From the NCBI GenBank assembly GCA_003250275.1, contig QKGW01000208.1, positions 1 through 15,830 on the forward strand: a stretch of DNA of 15,830 nt, written 5' to 3'. The position numbers were made by a program, and so were the translations under genes. The notes under the pieces are model-generated. The model was not told the DNA's origin and made no database searches. It saw only the letters and a program-made list of their open reading frames with translations. Positions 1 to 14,548 of the stretch are shown here, piece by piece; the stretch's first letter is position 1, and each line of letters starts with the position of its first letter. Source of the stretch: Alphaproteobacteria bacterium. GTDB taxonomy: Bacteria; Pseudomonadota; Alphaproteobacteria; Rhodospirillales; Rhodospirillaceae.

Positions 1-144
1 GTCGTACGCGCTGAAATTCGCGCGACCCGCTTCCGCCATCACCTTCGTGATCGCAGCCGTCAGCGTCGTCTTGCCGTGGTCAACGTGGCCGATCGTGCCG
101 ATGTTGCAGTGCGGCTTATTCCGCTCGAACTTTTCCTTGGACAT
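1..144 (-). CDS. tuf: Elongation factor Tu, N-terminal part (cut by window edge)
   Basis: EF-Tu delivers aminoacyl-tRNA to the ribosomal A site as a GTP complex in the cytoplasm. Only the first 48 codons are inside the window, because the gene runs off the left edge. The translation starts MSKEKFERNKPHCNIGTIGH and carries the P-loop GHVDHGKT at residues 19-26, which binds the GTP phosphates and is typical of EF-Tu. The ATG is preceded by GGAG with a seven-base spacer. The gene is 30 bases downstream of fusA with no terminator between them, so it is the last visible gene of the str operon (rpsL-rpsG-fusA-tuf). A second tuf copy ends at the other side of the window. Identity is certain; completeness cannot be judged. 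Confidence 0.97.
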   Translation of the reverse strand, partial: MSKEKFERNKPHCNIGTIGHVDHGKTTLTAAITKVMAEAGRANFSAYD

Positions 145-174
145 TTTCAGTCTCCGTCAAATCGTCTTGTTGTC

Positions 175-2253
175 TTAACCGGCCATCTTTTCACGGATTT
201 CGTCGGCCACGTTGCTCGGCACGTCCGCGTAATGATCGAAGATCATCGTGTACTGGGCGCGCCCCTGCGACATCGAGCGCAGGGTGTTGACGTAGCCGAA
301 CATGTTGGCCAGCGGGACGTGAGCGGTCACCACACGGGCGATACCGCGGCTGTCCATGCCGTTGACCTGACCACGACGGCTGTTCAGATCGCCGATGATG
401 TCGCCCATGTACTCTTCAGGGGTGACGACTTCGACGTTCATGATCGGTTCGAGGAGCTTCGGACCGGCTTTCGCGATGCCTTCGCGGAACGCGGCGCGAG
501 CCGCGATTTCGAAGGCGAGCACCGAGGAGTCGACGTCGTGATACGCGCCGTCCACGAGCTTCGCGGTGAAGTCGGTGACCGGGAAGCCCGCGATCACACC
601 GTTATCGAGCGAGCTGTTGAGGCCCTTTTCGACGCCCGGAATGTATTCCTTCGGCACCGAACCACCGACGATCTCGCTCTTGAAGACGAAGCCGGTGCCC
701 GGCTCGCCCGGCGCGAAGACGAGCTTGACGCGCGCGTACTGACCCGAACCACCCGACTGCTTCTTGTGGGTGTAATCGATCTCGTAGGTCTTGGAGATGG
801 TCTCGCGGTACGCAACCTGCGGCGCGCCCACGTTCGCATCCACCTTGAACTCGCGACGCATACGGTCGACGATGATTTCGAGGTGCAGTTCGCCCATGCC
901 CTTGATCACGGTCTGGCCGGATTCCTGGTCGGTGGTGACGCGGAACGACGGATCCTCGGCCGCGAGACGCGCGAGCGCGAGACCCATCTTTTCCATGTCG
1001 GCCTTGGTCTTCGGCTCGACCGCGACCTCGATCACCGGCTCCGGGAATTCCATGCGCTCGAGGATCACCGGATCGGTCGCCACGCAGAGCGTGTCGCCGG
1101 TGGTGGTGTCCTTGAGGCCGACCAGAGCGATGATGTCGCCGGCGTAGGCTTCCTTGACCTCTTCACGGTTGTTCGCGTGCATCTGCAGCATACGGCCGAT
1201 GCGCTCGCGCTTTTCCTTCACCGTGTTCTGGACGTAGGAGCCGCTCTCGAGCTTGCCCGAGTAGACGCGGGCGAAGGTCAGCGAGCCGACGAAGGGGTCG
1301 TTCATGATCTTGAACGCGAGGGCCGCGAACGGCTCGTCGTCCGAGGAGTGACGCTCCACCGGGGTCTCGCCGTCGAGCAGCACGCCCTTGATCGCCGGAA
1401 CGTCGAGCGGGCTCGGCAGGTAATCCACCACCGCGTCGAGGAGCGGCTGGACGCCCTTGTTCTTGAACGCGGAGCCGCAGAGGACCGGCACGAACTTCAT
1501 GCTGATCGCGCCCTTGCGGATGCACGCCTTGAGGGTCGCCTCGTCGGGCTCGTTGCCCTCGAGGTACGCTTCCATCGCGTCGTCGTCGGCCTCGACCGCG
1601 GTCTCGACGAGCTTCTCGCGGTATTCCGCGGCCTGCTCGGCGTACTCGGCCGGAATGTCGAGGTACTCGAACTCGGCGCCGAGGCTCTCGTCCTTCCAGA
1701 TGATCGCCTTCATGATCACCAGGTCGATGAGGCCGGCGTACTCGGACTCCGAACCGATCGGCAGGTGCATCACCAGCGGGGTCGCGCCGAGGCGGTCGAC
1801 GATCATGTCGACGCAACGGAAGAAGTTCGCGCCCATGCGGTCCATCTTGTTGACGAAGCAGATGCGCGGAACGTGGTACTTGTCGGCCTGGCGCCACACG
1901 GTCTCGGACTGCGGCTCAACGCCGGCAACCGAGTCGAACACCGCGACCGCACCGTCGAGAACGCGGAGCGAGCGCTCCACTTCGATGGTGAAGTCGACGT
2001 GGCCGGGGGTGTCGATGATGTTGACGCGATGGTCCTTCCAGAAGCAGGTCGTCGCGGCCGAGGTAATCGTGATACCGCGTTCCTGTTCCTGTTCCATCCA
2101 GTCCATGGTCGCGGCGCCGTCATGCACCTCGCCGATCTTGTGGGACCGGCCGGTGTAATAGAGCACGCGCTCCGTGGTCGTCGTCTTACCGGCATCAATG
2201 TGAGCCATGATGCCGATGTTACGGTAGTCTGCAAGCGGGGTCTGGCGTGGCAT
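175..2253 (-). CDS. fusA: Elongation factor G
   Basis: EF-G is the GTPase that drives translocation of tRNA and mRNA on the ribosome and, with RRF, helps split post-termination ribosomes. The 692-residue product has the normal family length. Its G domain shows the P-loop AHIDAGKT (residues 17-24), the switch region ERGITI (58-63), DTPGH (81-85) and NKMD (135-138). Domains II to V follow without interruption, including the domain IV region around YTHKKQSGGSGQYARV. The ATG lies 24 bases after the rpsG stop, with a modest AGGAT about ten bases upstream. It is co-oriented and tightly spaced with rpsG and tuf, so one str transcript is likely. No frameshift or missing motif is seen. No second, mitochondrial-type or RRF-partner paralogue feature is visible. 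Confidence 0.99.
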   Translation of the reverse strand: MPRQTPLADYRNIGIMAHIDAGKTTTTERVLYYTGRSHKIGEVHDGAATMDWMEQEQERGITITSAATTCFWKDHRVNIIDTPGHVDFTIEVERSLRVLDGAVAVFDSVAGVEPQSETVWRQADKYHVPRICFVNKMDRMGANFFRCVDMIVDRLGATPLVMHLPIGSESEYAGLIDLVIMKAIIWKDESLGAEFEYLDIPAEYAEQAAEYREKLVETAVEADDDAMEAYLEGNEPDEATLKACIRKGAISMKFVPVLCGSAFKNKGVQPLLDAVVDYLPSPLDVPAIKGVLLDGETPVERHSSDDEPFAALAFKIMNDPFVGSLTFARVYSGKLESGSYVQNTVKEKRERIGRMLQMHANNREEVKEAYAGDIIALVGLKDTTTGDTLCVATDPVILERMEFPEPVIEVAVEPKTKADMEKMGLALARLAAEDPSFRVTTDQESGQTVIKGMGELHLEIIVDRMRREFKVDANVGAPQVAYRETISKTYEIDYTHKKQSGGSGQYARVKLVFAPGEPGTGFVFKSEIVGGSVPKEYIPGVEKGLNSSLDNGVIAGFPVTDFTAKLVDGAYHDVDSSVLAFEIAARAAFREGIAKAGPKLLEPIMNVEVVTPEEYMGDIIGDLNSRRGQVNGMDSRGIARVVTAHVPLANMFGYVNTLRSMSQGRAQYTMIFDHYADVPSNVADEIREKMAG

Positions 2254-2277
2254 GATCGTCGATCCTGGTCTTCTGGG

Positions 2278-2748
2278 TTACCAGCGGTAGTGCGAGAAGG
2301 CCTTGTTCGCGTCGGCCATGCGATGCGTGTCTTCGCGCTTCTTCACGGCGCCGCCGCGGTTGTTGGCGGCATCCATGAGCTCGCCCGAGAGGCGGTCGAT
2401 CATGGTGGTTTCCGAGCGCTTGCGGGCGAATTCGATCAGCCAGCGGATGGCGAGGGCCTGACGGCGCTCCGTACGAACCTCCACGGGGACCTGGTACGTC
2501 GCACCGCCGACGCGGCGGGAACGAACTTCGATCGCCGGCTTGACGTTGGTGAGGGCCTCGTGGAAGGTCTTGACCGCATCGTTGCCGGTCTTGGCCGAGA
2601 TACGATCGAGAGCACCATAGACGATCTGCTCCGCAGTCGCCTTCTTGCCGTCCTTCATGACGCTGTTGATAAACTTCGCCAGGACGAGGTCACCGAACTT
2701 TGCGTCCGGCAGTACTTCGCGCTTAACTGCTGCGTGTCGACGAGACAT
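2278..2748 (-). CDS. rpsG: 30S ribosomal protein S7
   Basis: S7 is a primary binder of the 3' major domain of 16S rRNA; it nucleates assembly of the 30S head and contacts tRNA at the E site. The 156-residue protein begins MSRRHAAVKREVLPDAKFGD and contains the family signature region with FINSVMKDGKKATAEQIVYG near residues 26-45, followed by the basic helical core. The ATG has GAGG nine bases upstream. The gene sits 24 bases after rpsL and 24 bases before fusA. In E. coli, S7 represses its own operon by binding a longer rpsL-rpsG spacer. The 24-base AT-rich spacer here leaves no room for that structure, so any autoregulation must use a different site. Identity is secure. Confidence 0.98.
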   Translation of the reverse strand: MSRRHAAVKREVLPDAKFGDLVLAKFINSVMKDGKKATAEQIVYGALDRISAKTGNDAVKTFHEALTNVKPAIEVRSRRVGGATYQVPVEVRTERRQALAIRWLIEFARKRSETTMIDRLSGELMDAANNRGGAVKKREDTHRMADANKAFSHYRW

Positions 2749-2772
2749 CTTCCTTGACCTCTATAATCGATA

Positions 2773-3144
2773 TTACTTCGGACGCTTCGCGCCGTACTTC
2801 GAACGGCGCTGACGGCGGTCCTTGACGCCCTGGGTATCCAGAGTGCCGCGAATGATGTGGTAGCGCACACCCGGAAGGTCCTTCACACGGCCGCCGCGGA
2901 TCATCACGACGGAGTGTTCCTGAAGGTTGTGACCTTCACCCGGAATGTAGCTGGTCACCTCGAAGCCGTTGGTGAGCCGCACGCGCGCGACTTTACGCAG
3001 CGCCGAGTTCGGCTTCTTCGGAGTGGTGGTGTAGACGCGGGTGCAAACACCGCGCTTCTGCGGGCAGGCCTGCAGAGCCGGAACCTTGTTACGGTTCAGC
3101 TGCGGCTCGCGCGGCTTGCGAATCAACTGGTTGATCGTCGGCAT
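2773..3144 (-). CDS. rpsL: 30S ribosomal protein S12
   Basis: S12 lies at the interface side of the 30S decoding centre and governs decoding accuracy. The 123-residue product starts MPTINQLIRKPREPQLNRNK and has the conserved TTTPKKPNSALRKVARVRL segment (residues 39-57) and the GGRVKDLPGVRYHIIRG segment (84-100). Lysines 43 and 88, where substitutions cause streptomycin resistance, are the susceptible residues here. Aspartate 89, the RimO methylthiolation site in other bacteria, is also present. It is the first gene of the str block, about 250 bases downstream of a strong promoter. The start has AGGGA eight bases upstream. Stop-to-start distance to rpsG is 24 bases, indicating co-transcription. 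Identity is secure. Confidence 0.98.
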   Translation of the reverse strand: MPTINQLIRKPREPQLNRNKVPALQACPQKRGVCTRVYTTTPKKPNSALRKVARVRLTNGFEVTSYIPGEGHNLQEHSVVMIRGGRVKDLPGVRYHIIRGTLDTQGVKDRRQRRSKYGAKRPK

Positions 3145-3398
3145 AGAGCGTTCCCTATTTCTCTATATCACTCGATACGCAAAAGCCCTCCAGACCGCAC
3201 GATTCCTCGCGGATCCGGAGAACAAAACCCCCTCTCAGCGCGGCCCCTAAGGTGCGTTGAAAGGGAAGAGAGATGGCCACAAATGGCCGATTTCCATCAA
3301 CAATCTTCCGGACCCGGGTGTCTTGGACGGGCGGCTTTCCGGGGTAACCCCGGCAGTTCCGCGCCCGAGACGGTTGGAGCCGTCCGAATGAGGGGCGC
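3145..3398 (-). other. Long 5' leader of the str operon
   Basis: This stretch without a gene separates the str promoter from rpsL and would form a leader of about 248 bases if transcription starts near 3392. It holds several short inverted repeats: 3339-3353 (six-pair stem, three-base loop), 3273-3286 (GGCCA/TGGCC, four-base loop) and a five-pair GACGG/CCGTC stem near 3368-3385. No start codon with a good ribosome site and no convincing coding sequence was found in it. It may carry control of ribosomal protein synthesis, but I recognise no known leader family. The length and the repeats are seen; regulation is inference. Confidence 0.5.
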
Positions 3399-3427
3399 AC
3401 TATACGTATTCCCCTCCCCCCCGTCAA
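3399..3427 (-). promoter_or_regulatory. Sigma-70-type promoter of the str operon
   Basis: Read on the minus strand, a -35 box TTGACG (3422-3427) and a -10 box TATAGT (3399-3404) are separated by exactly 17 bases. Both are close to the consensus for the housekeeping sigma factor. The bases after the -10 box are GC-rich (GCGCCCC), a discriminator style common in stringently controlled ribosomal promoters. It lies between the rpoC terminator and rpsL, so it would start the rpsL-rpsG-fusA-tuf transcript at about 3392. Confidence 0.85.
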
Positions 3428-3453
3428 CCGCTGAATCGGCCCGGAAATCCGGC

Positions 3454-3487
3454 AAAAAAAGATGCCGCTCCAAGGTGGAGCGGCATC
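3454..3487 (-). terminator. Rho-independent terminator after rpoC
   Basis: On the minus strand a perfect 12-base-pair stem (3476-3487 with 3461-3472), closed by a three-base loop, is followed directly by seven T residues (3454-3460). It starts 25 bases after the rpoC stop codon. This is a textbook intrinsic terminator and marks the end of the polymerase transcript, just upstream of the str promoter. Confidence 0.95.
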
Positions 3488-3512
3488 CCCGAAATCGGGA
3501 TTTCAGAAGGGC

Positions 3513-7676
<4,164 letters not shown>

Positions 7677-7701
7677 GCCACTGCGCTCCTTGGAATGCGC
7701 T

Positions 7702-7747
7702 AAAAAATCCGACGGTCGGCGGTTCCGGGCGGCGGACCGCCCGGAAC
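7702..7747 (-). promoter_or_regulatory. Stem-loop plus T-tract in the rpoB-rpoC spacer
   Basis: Thirteen bases after the rpoB stop the minus strand forms a perfect 11-base-pair stem (7737-7747 with 7722-7732) around a four-base TCCG loop. Further on, a small CCGA/TCGG stem (7709-7719) is followed by A and then six Ts (7702-7707). The T-tract is too far from the large stem for a standard terminator and the small stem is weak. A partial attenuator or RNA-processing site is therefore more likely than full termination. The rpoC ribosome-binding site lies just downstream. Confidence 0.6.
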
Positions 7748-7760
7748 GAAATAGGCCTTC

Positions 7761-11942
<4,182 letters not shown>

Positions 11943-12030
11943 CGCCGCTCCTTATGCACGTCACACATTCGTTCGCCGAGCACACCATGCGCCCCGCGCC
12001 TCGGACGGCTGGCGCCGCCCGGTAATCCCG

Positions 12031-12048
12031 CCGCCCCGGGAGGGGCGG
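12031..12048 (-). repeat. Inverted repeat 4 of the rplL-rpoB spacer
   Basis: A perfect seven-base-pair stem (CCGCCCC/GGGGCGG) encloses a four-base loop. It is the last of four stem-loops read on the minus strand between rplL and rpoB, about 90 bases before the rpoB start. No T-tract follows it, so it is not an intrinsic terminator by itself. Confidence 0.6.
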
Positions 12049-12056
12049 AAAGCCTA

Positions 12057-12094
12057 CGCTTCCGATCGCCACGCACGCATGGCGACGGGAAGCG
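12057..12094 (-). repeat. Inverted repeat 3 of the rplL-rpoB spacer
   Basis: Two stacked helices are seen. The outer seven pairs join 12057-12063 to 12088-12094. The inner six pairs (TCGCCA/TGGCGA) join 12066-12071 to 12080-12085. A two-by-two internal loop separates them and the apical loop has eight bases. It directly follows the longest stem of the spacer in the direction of transcription. Its role is unknown; a processing or stability element is possible. Confidence 0.6.
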
Positions 12095-12099
12095 CAGAC

Positions 12100-12140
12100 G
12101 GGTCGACCCGCACCGCGATCTTCGCGGTGCGGGACGACCC
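12100..12140 (-). repeat. Long inverted repeat 2 of the rplL-rpoB spacer, candidate RNase III site
   Basis: The arms pair as 12 perfect base pairs next to a three-base loop (12107-12118 with 12122-12133). One mismatch follows, then six more pairs (12100-12105 with 12135-12140). This makes an almost continuous 18-pair duplex, the longest in the spacer and within the range an RNase III-type enzyme could cut. E. coli is known to have an attenuator and an RNase III site in the same spacer. The pairing is seen; cleavage here is inferred by analogy. Confidence 0.7.
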
Positions 12141-12149
12141 AAGATTTGC

Positions 12150-12169
12150 AAACGCACGCGTGTGCGTTT
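12150..12169 (-). repeat. Inverted repeat 1 after rplL, candidate attenuator
   Basis: A perfect eight-base-pair stem (AAACGCAC/GTGCGTTT) with a four-base loop starts six bases after the rplL stop codon. Its 3' arm ends in three Ts only, so full intrinsic termination is unlikely. Its place between the abundant L7/L12 gene and rpoB suits a partial attenuator or a 3'-end stabiliser, which would help keep rpoB output below rplL output. Confidence 0.65.
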
Positions 12170-12175
12170 TACGTC

Positions 12176-12550
12176 TTACTTCAGCTCGACGGTGGCGCCA
12201 GCCTCTTCGAGCTTCTTCTTGAGCTCGGCGGCCTCGTCCTTCGAGCAGGCTTCCTTCACGGTCTTCGGAGCGCCTTCGACCAGGTCCTTGGCTTCCTTGA
12301 GGCCAAGGCCGGTGATCGCGCGGACTTCCTTGATCACGTTGATCTTCTTCTCGCCGGCATTGGCGAGGATCACGTCGAACTCGGTCTGCTCTTCGGCCGG
12401 AGCGGCAGCGGCAGCCGGGCCGGCAGCGGCAACGGCGACCGGAGCGGCGGCGGAGACGCCCCACTTCTCTTCGAGAAGCTTGGCGAGCTCGGCGGCTTCC
12501 ATGACGGTGAGGGCGGAGAGCTCGTCGACGAGCTTGTTCAGATCGGCCAT
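12176..12550 (-). CDS. rplL: 50S ribosomal protein L7/L12
   Basis: L7/L12 forms the flexible stalk dimers that recruit translational GTPases such as EF-G and EF-Tu. The 124-residue product shows the three expected parts. There is a helical N-terminal dimerisation domain (about 1-32), an Ala/Pro-rich hinge (about 33-53) and a globular C-terminal domain (54-124) with the conserved KINVIKEVRAITGLGLKEAK stretch. The ATG has AAGGA nine bases upstream. It lies 55 bases after rplJ, the usual pairing with the L10 anchor protein, and has its own ribosome site as expected for a protein made in several copies per ribosome. The following 233-base spacer is strongly structured. Identity is secure. Confidence 0.98.
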   Translation of the reverse strand: MADLNKLVDELSALTVMEAAELAKLLEEKWGVSAAAPVAVAAAGPAAAAAPAEEQTEFDVILANAGEKKINVIKEVRAITGLGLKEAKDLVEGAPKTVKEACSKDEAAELKKKLEEAGATVELK

Positions 12551-12605
12551 TTCAAATCATCCTTGTCAGGCTTGAACGTTTAGATATGCAGAGAAAAACC
12601 GCTTA

Positions 12606-13124
12606 TTACGCCGCGGCGCCCTTGTCGGCATAGGCCGCGAAGACACGCGCCAACTGGCCAGCCGGAGCCTGGACCACGCCCGCCACCTTGGTGGCCGGGG
12701 CCTGGATCAGGCCGATCAGCTTGCCGCGCAGCTCGTCCAGCGACGGCATGGTCGCGAGGGCCTTGACCCCATTCGCGTCCAGGACCGTGGTGCCGAGCGA
12801 GCCACCGACGATGACCAGCTTGTCGTTCTTCTTCGCGAATTCGACGGCAGCCTTGGCGGCCGCAACGGGATCGACCGAAGTCGCAATCGCCGTCGGGCCG
12901 ACGAAGTAGTCGGCAGTGCCTTCGAAATCCGTGCCTTCCAGAGCGAGACGGGTAAGCCGATTCTTCGTAACCTTGAAGCCGGCGCCGGCCGCGCGCATCT
13001 GCCCGCGGAGGTTGGTCATCTCCTCGACCGTCAGACCCTTGTACTGGGTGACGACGACGAGCGAAACCTCGTTGAACAGCGCGTTGAGCGAACGCACCAG
13101 TTCGGATTTTTCCTCTCGGTTCAC
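12606..13124 (-). CDS. rplJ: 50S ribosomal protein L10
   Basis: L10 anchors the L7/L12 dimers to 23S rRNA at the base of the stalk. I start it at the GTG at 13124, giving 172 residues that begin (V/M)NREEKSELVRSLNALFNEV, which matches the family N-terminus; GGAG lies six bases upstream. The rRNA-binding region with VTQYKGLTVEEMTNLR is near residues 25-40 and the C-terminal helix that carries L7/L12 is near 150-172. An in-frame ATG 96 bases further upstream would add a low-complexity extension with no family support. The gene ends in two consecutive TAA stops. The structured leader upstream fits L10-L12 feedback control. Confidence 0.96.
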   Translation of the reverse strand: MNREEKSELVRSLNALFNEVSLVVVTQYKGLTVEEMTNLRGQMRAAGAGFKVTKNRLTRLALEGTDFEGTADYFVGPTAIATSVDPVAAAKAAVEFAKKNDKLVIVGGSLGTTVLDANGVKALATMPSLDELRGKLIGLIQAPATKVAGVVQAPAGQLARVFAAYADKGAAA

Positions 13125-13130
13125 TTTCGT

Positions 13131-13134
13131 CTCC
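13131..13134 (-). promoter_or_regulatory. Ribosome-binding site that fixes the rplJ GTG start
   Basis: GGAG on the minus strand is followed by the six-base spacer ACGAAA and then GTG at 13122-13124. This is the best-placed Shine-Dalgarno sequence near the conserved start of L10 and supports the GTG start over the upstream in-frame ATG. Confidence 0.8.
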
Positions 13135-13236
13135 GTATGTTGACCCGAGGCTTCCACCCCGGATCGGCTCCCCGACGCCGCCGCTCGCGCGGCCTTGCCG
13201 GGTTGGACGAACCTGCCCACGAAAGTTCAAGCCTTG

Positions 13237-13252
13237 GGAGTGTCGCCACTCC
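13237..13252 (-). repeat. GNRA-loop hairpin in the rplJ leader
   Basis: On the minus strand GGAGTG and CACTCC pair perfectly around a GCGA loop, a stable GNRA tetraloop. It lies about 110 bases before the rplJ start and just after a run of five Ts (13255-13259). It is part of the untranslated region between rplA and rplJ; a specific role is not known. Confidence 0.55.
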
Positions 13253-13264
13253 GTAAAAACTTGC

Positions 13265-13356
13265 TCTCCCGTCTGCGCAGGTGGCGAACCATTAAACCGT
13301 CCCGGATGGACGGCGCCTGCGGTCTCGGACAGGTACTGAAAGGGGTTTCCCCCTTC
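13265..13356 (-). ncRNA. Candidate L10 leader (autoregulatory RNA upstream of rplJ)
   Basis: The 276-base rplA-rplJ spacer holds a clustered fold on the minus strand. There is a hairpin with a GAAA loop (13339-13356) and a CCGTCC/GGACGG hairpin (13297-13313). A six-pair helix CGCAGG/CCTGCG (13316-13321 with 13276-13281) encloses the second hairpin. The CCTGT at 13329-13333 could instead pair with the GCAGG at 13316-13320, so two alternative folds exist. In many bacteria the L10-L12 complex binds the rplJ leader and represses translation. Position and structure fit that family; I could not align it to a covariance model. Confidence 0.6.
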
Positions 13357-13364
13357 ACCCGACG

Positions 13365-13382
13365 CCGGGGCCGAAGCCCCGG
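13365..13382 (-). repeat. UUCG-loop hairpin after rplA
   Basis: A perfect seven-base-pair GC-rich stem (CCGGGGC/GCCCCGG) is capped by TTCG closed by a C-G pair, the very stable UUCG tetraloop class. It begins 18 bases after the rplA stop. No T-tract follows, so it is more likely a 3' stabiliser or pause element than a complete terminator. Confidence 0.65.
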
Positions 13383-13400
13383 AACCGGAATTCACGCCGC

Positions 13401-14096
13401 TCAGGCGACGACGTCGGAAACCTGGACCTTGAGGCCCGGGCCCATCGTCGACGAGAGCGAAATCTTCTTCAGGTACACGCCCTTGGCACCCGACGGCTTC
13501 GCCTTGTTGATCGCATCGACGAACGCCTTGACGTTCTCGGCGATCTGCGCCTCGGAGAACGAGACGCGGCCGACGCCGCCGTGCACGATACCGGCCTTCT
13601 CGACGCGGAACTGCACCTGACCGCCCTTCGCGGCCTTGACCGCTTCGGCGACGTTCATGGTGACGGTGCCGAGCTTCGGGTTCGGCATCAGGCCGCGCGG
13701 GCCGAGCACCTTACCGAGACGGCCGACGATGCCCATCATGTCCGGGGTGGCGATGCAACGGTCGAAGTCCATCTGGCCGCCCTGGATGATTTCCATCAGG
13801 TCTTCGGCGCCGACGAGCTCCGCGCCCGCTTCCTTCGCCTCATCGGCCTTCGGGCCCTTGGCGAACACCGCAACGCGCACGGTCTTGCCGGTGCCGTGCG
13901 GCAGCGACACGACGCCGCGGACCATCTGGTCGGCGTGGCGCGGGTCGACGCCGAGGTTGAGGGCGACTTCGACGGTCTCGTCGAACTTCGTCTTGGCGCG
14001 GCCCTTGATCAGGGCGACGGCCTCGGCGAGGGAGTAAAACTTGTCGCGGTCGATGCCTTCATAGGCCGCGGTCAAACGCTTTCCGAGCTTTGCCAT
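13401..14096 (-). CDS. rplA: 50S ribosomal protein L1
   Basis: L1 forms the mobile arm of the 50S subunit that moves deacylated tRNA from the E site, and in many bacteria it represses its own operon. The 231-residue product has the typical two-domain layout. The conserved motif around GRLGKVLGPRGLMPNPKLGT lies at 125-144, and the rRNA-facing segments near both termini are intact (FDETVEVALNLGVDPRHADQ at 38-57). It starts at ATG six bases after the rplK stop. AAGG overlapping that stop region serves as ribosome site, so translation is probably coupled to rplK. It ends with TGA and is followed by a UUCG hairpin. No anomaly is seen. Confidence 0.98.
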   Translation of the reverse strand: MAKLGKRLTAAYEGIDRDKFYSLAEAVALIKGRAKTKFDETVEVALNLGVDPRHADQMVRGVVSLPHGTGKTVRVAVFAKGPKADEAKEAGAELVGAEDLMEIIQGGQMDFDRCIATPDMMGIVGRLGKVLGPRGLMPNPKLGTVTMNVAEAVKAAKGGQVQFRVEKAGIVHGGVGRVSFSEAQIAENVKAFVDAINKAKPSGAKGVYLKKISLSSTMGPGLKVQVSDVVA

Positions 14097-14102
14097 GATG
14101 CC

Positions 14103-14531
14103 TTACTCCGCAACCTGAAGGCCCATGGAACGGGCGGAACCGCGAACCATTTCCATGGCCGCTTCGACGGTGTGGCAGTTGAGGTCGGGCATCTTCGCGG
14201 AAGCGATCTCGCGAATCTGCGCCTCGGTCACCTTACCGGCGACGGACTGGCCGGGGGTCTGGCTGCCCTTCGGAAGGCCGGCGGCCTTCTTCAGGTAGTA
14301 GCTGATCGGCGGCAGCTTGGTGATGAAGGTGAAGGTACGGTCGGAGTACGCCGTGATCACCACCGGAACCGGCATACCCGGCTCCATACCCTGGGTCTGC
14401 GCGTTGAACGCCTTGCAGAACTCCATGATGTTGAGGCCGCGCTGACCGAGCGCCGGACCGATCGGCGGCGACGGATTCGCCTTGCCGGCCGGCACCTGGA
14501 GCTTGATGAAGCCCGCGATTTTCTTCGCCAT
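14103..14531 (-). CDS. rplK: 50S ribosomal protein L11
   Basis: L11 binds 23S rRNA in the GTPase-associated centre, the target of thiostrepton, and is needed for RelA activation by uncharged tRNA. The 142-residue protein starts MAKKIAGFIKLQVPAGKANP. It has the proline-rich N-terminal loop PSPPIGPALGQRGLN (20-34) and the C-terminal RNA-binding domain ending in GSARSMGLQVAE. Lysines 3 and 40, which correspond to PrmA methylation sites in E. coli, are present. The ribosome site is weak (GAG about nine bases upstream). A GTG three codons upstream is less fitting than the MAKK start. It is six bases from rplA, and a hairpin sits 17 bases before its start. Confidence 0.98.
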   Translation of the reverse strand: MAKKIAGFIKLQVPAGKANPSPPIGPALGQRGLNIMEFCKAFNAQTQGMEPGMPVPVVITAYSDRTFTFITKLPPISYYLKKAAGLPKGSQTPGQSVAGKVTEAQIREIASAKMPDLNCHTVEAAMEMVRGSARSMGLQVAE

Positions 14532-14548
14532 TTGTCTCACTCTCTAAG

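Noticed and set aside
541..610. Possible rifampicin or streptomycin resistance alleles (RpoB residues 541-610; RpoB and S12 positions given as residues here)
   Set aside because: The main RpoB contact residues (Q548, D551, H561, S566) and S12 K43 and K88 are the susceptible forms. The T553 and A557 differences in RpoB look like lineage variation.
76..2757. Open frame of about 893 codons on the plus strand opposite tuf, fusA and rpsG
   Set aside because: Codon-aligned with fusA and explained by the same missing codons; no ribosome site or recognisable protein.
12606..13220. Longer L10 starting at an upstream in-frame ATG (204 residues)
   Set aside because: The extra 32 residues are low complexity, lie in the structured leader and do not match the L10 family N-terminus. 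The GTG at 13124 has a well-placed GGAG.
13365..13382. Intrinsic terminator after rplA
   Set aside because: The stem is strong but no T-tract follows, so I record it as a stem-loop rather than a terminator.
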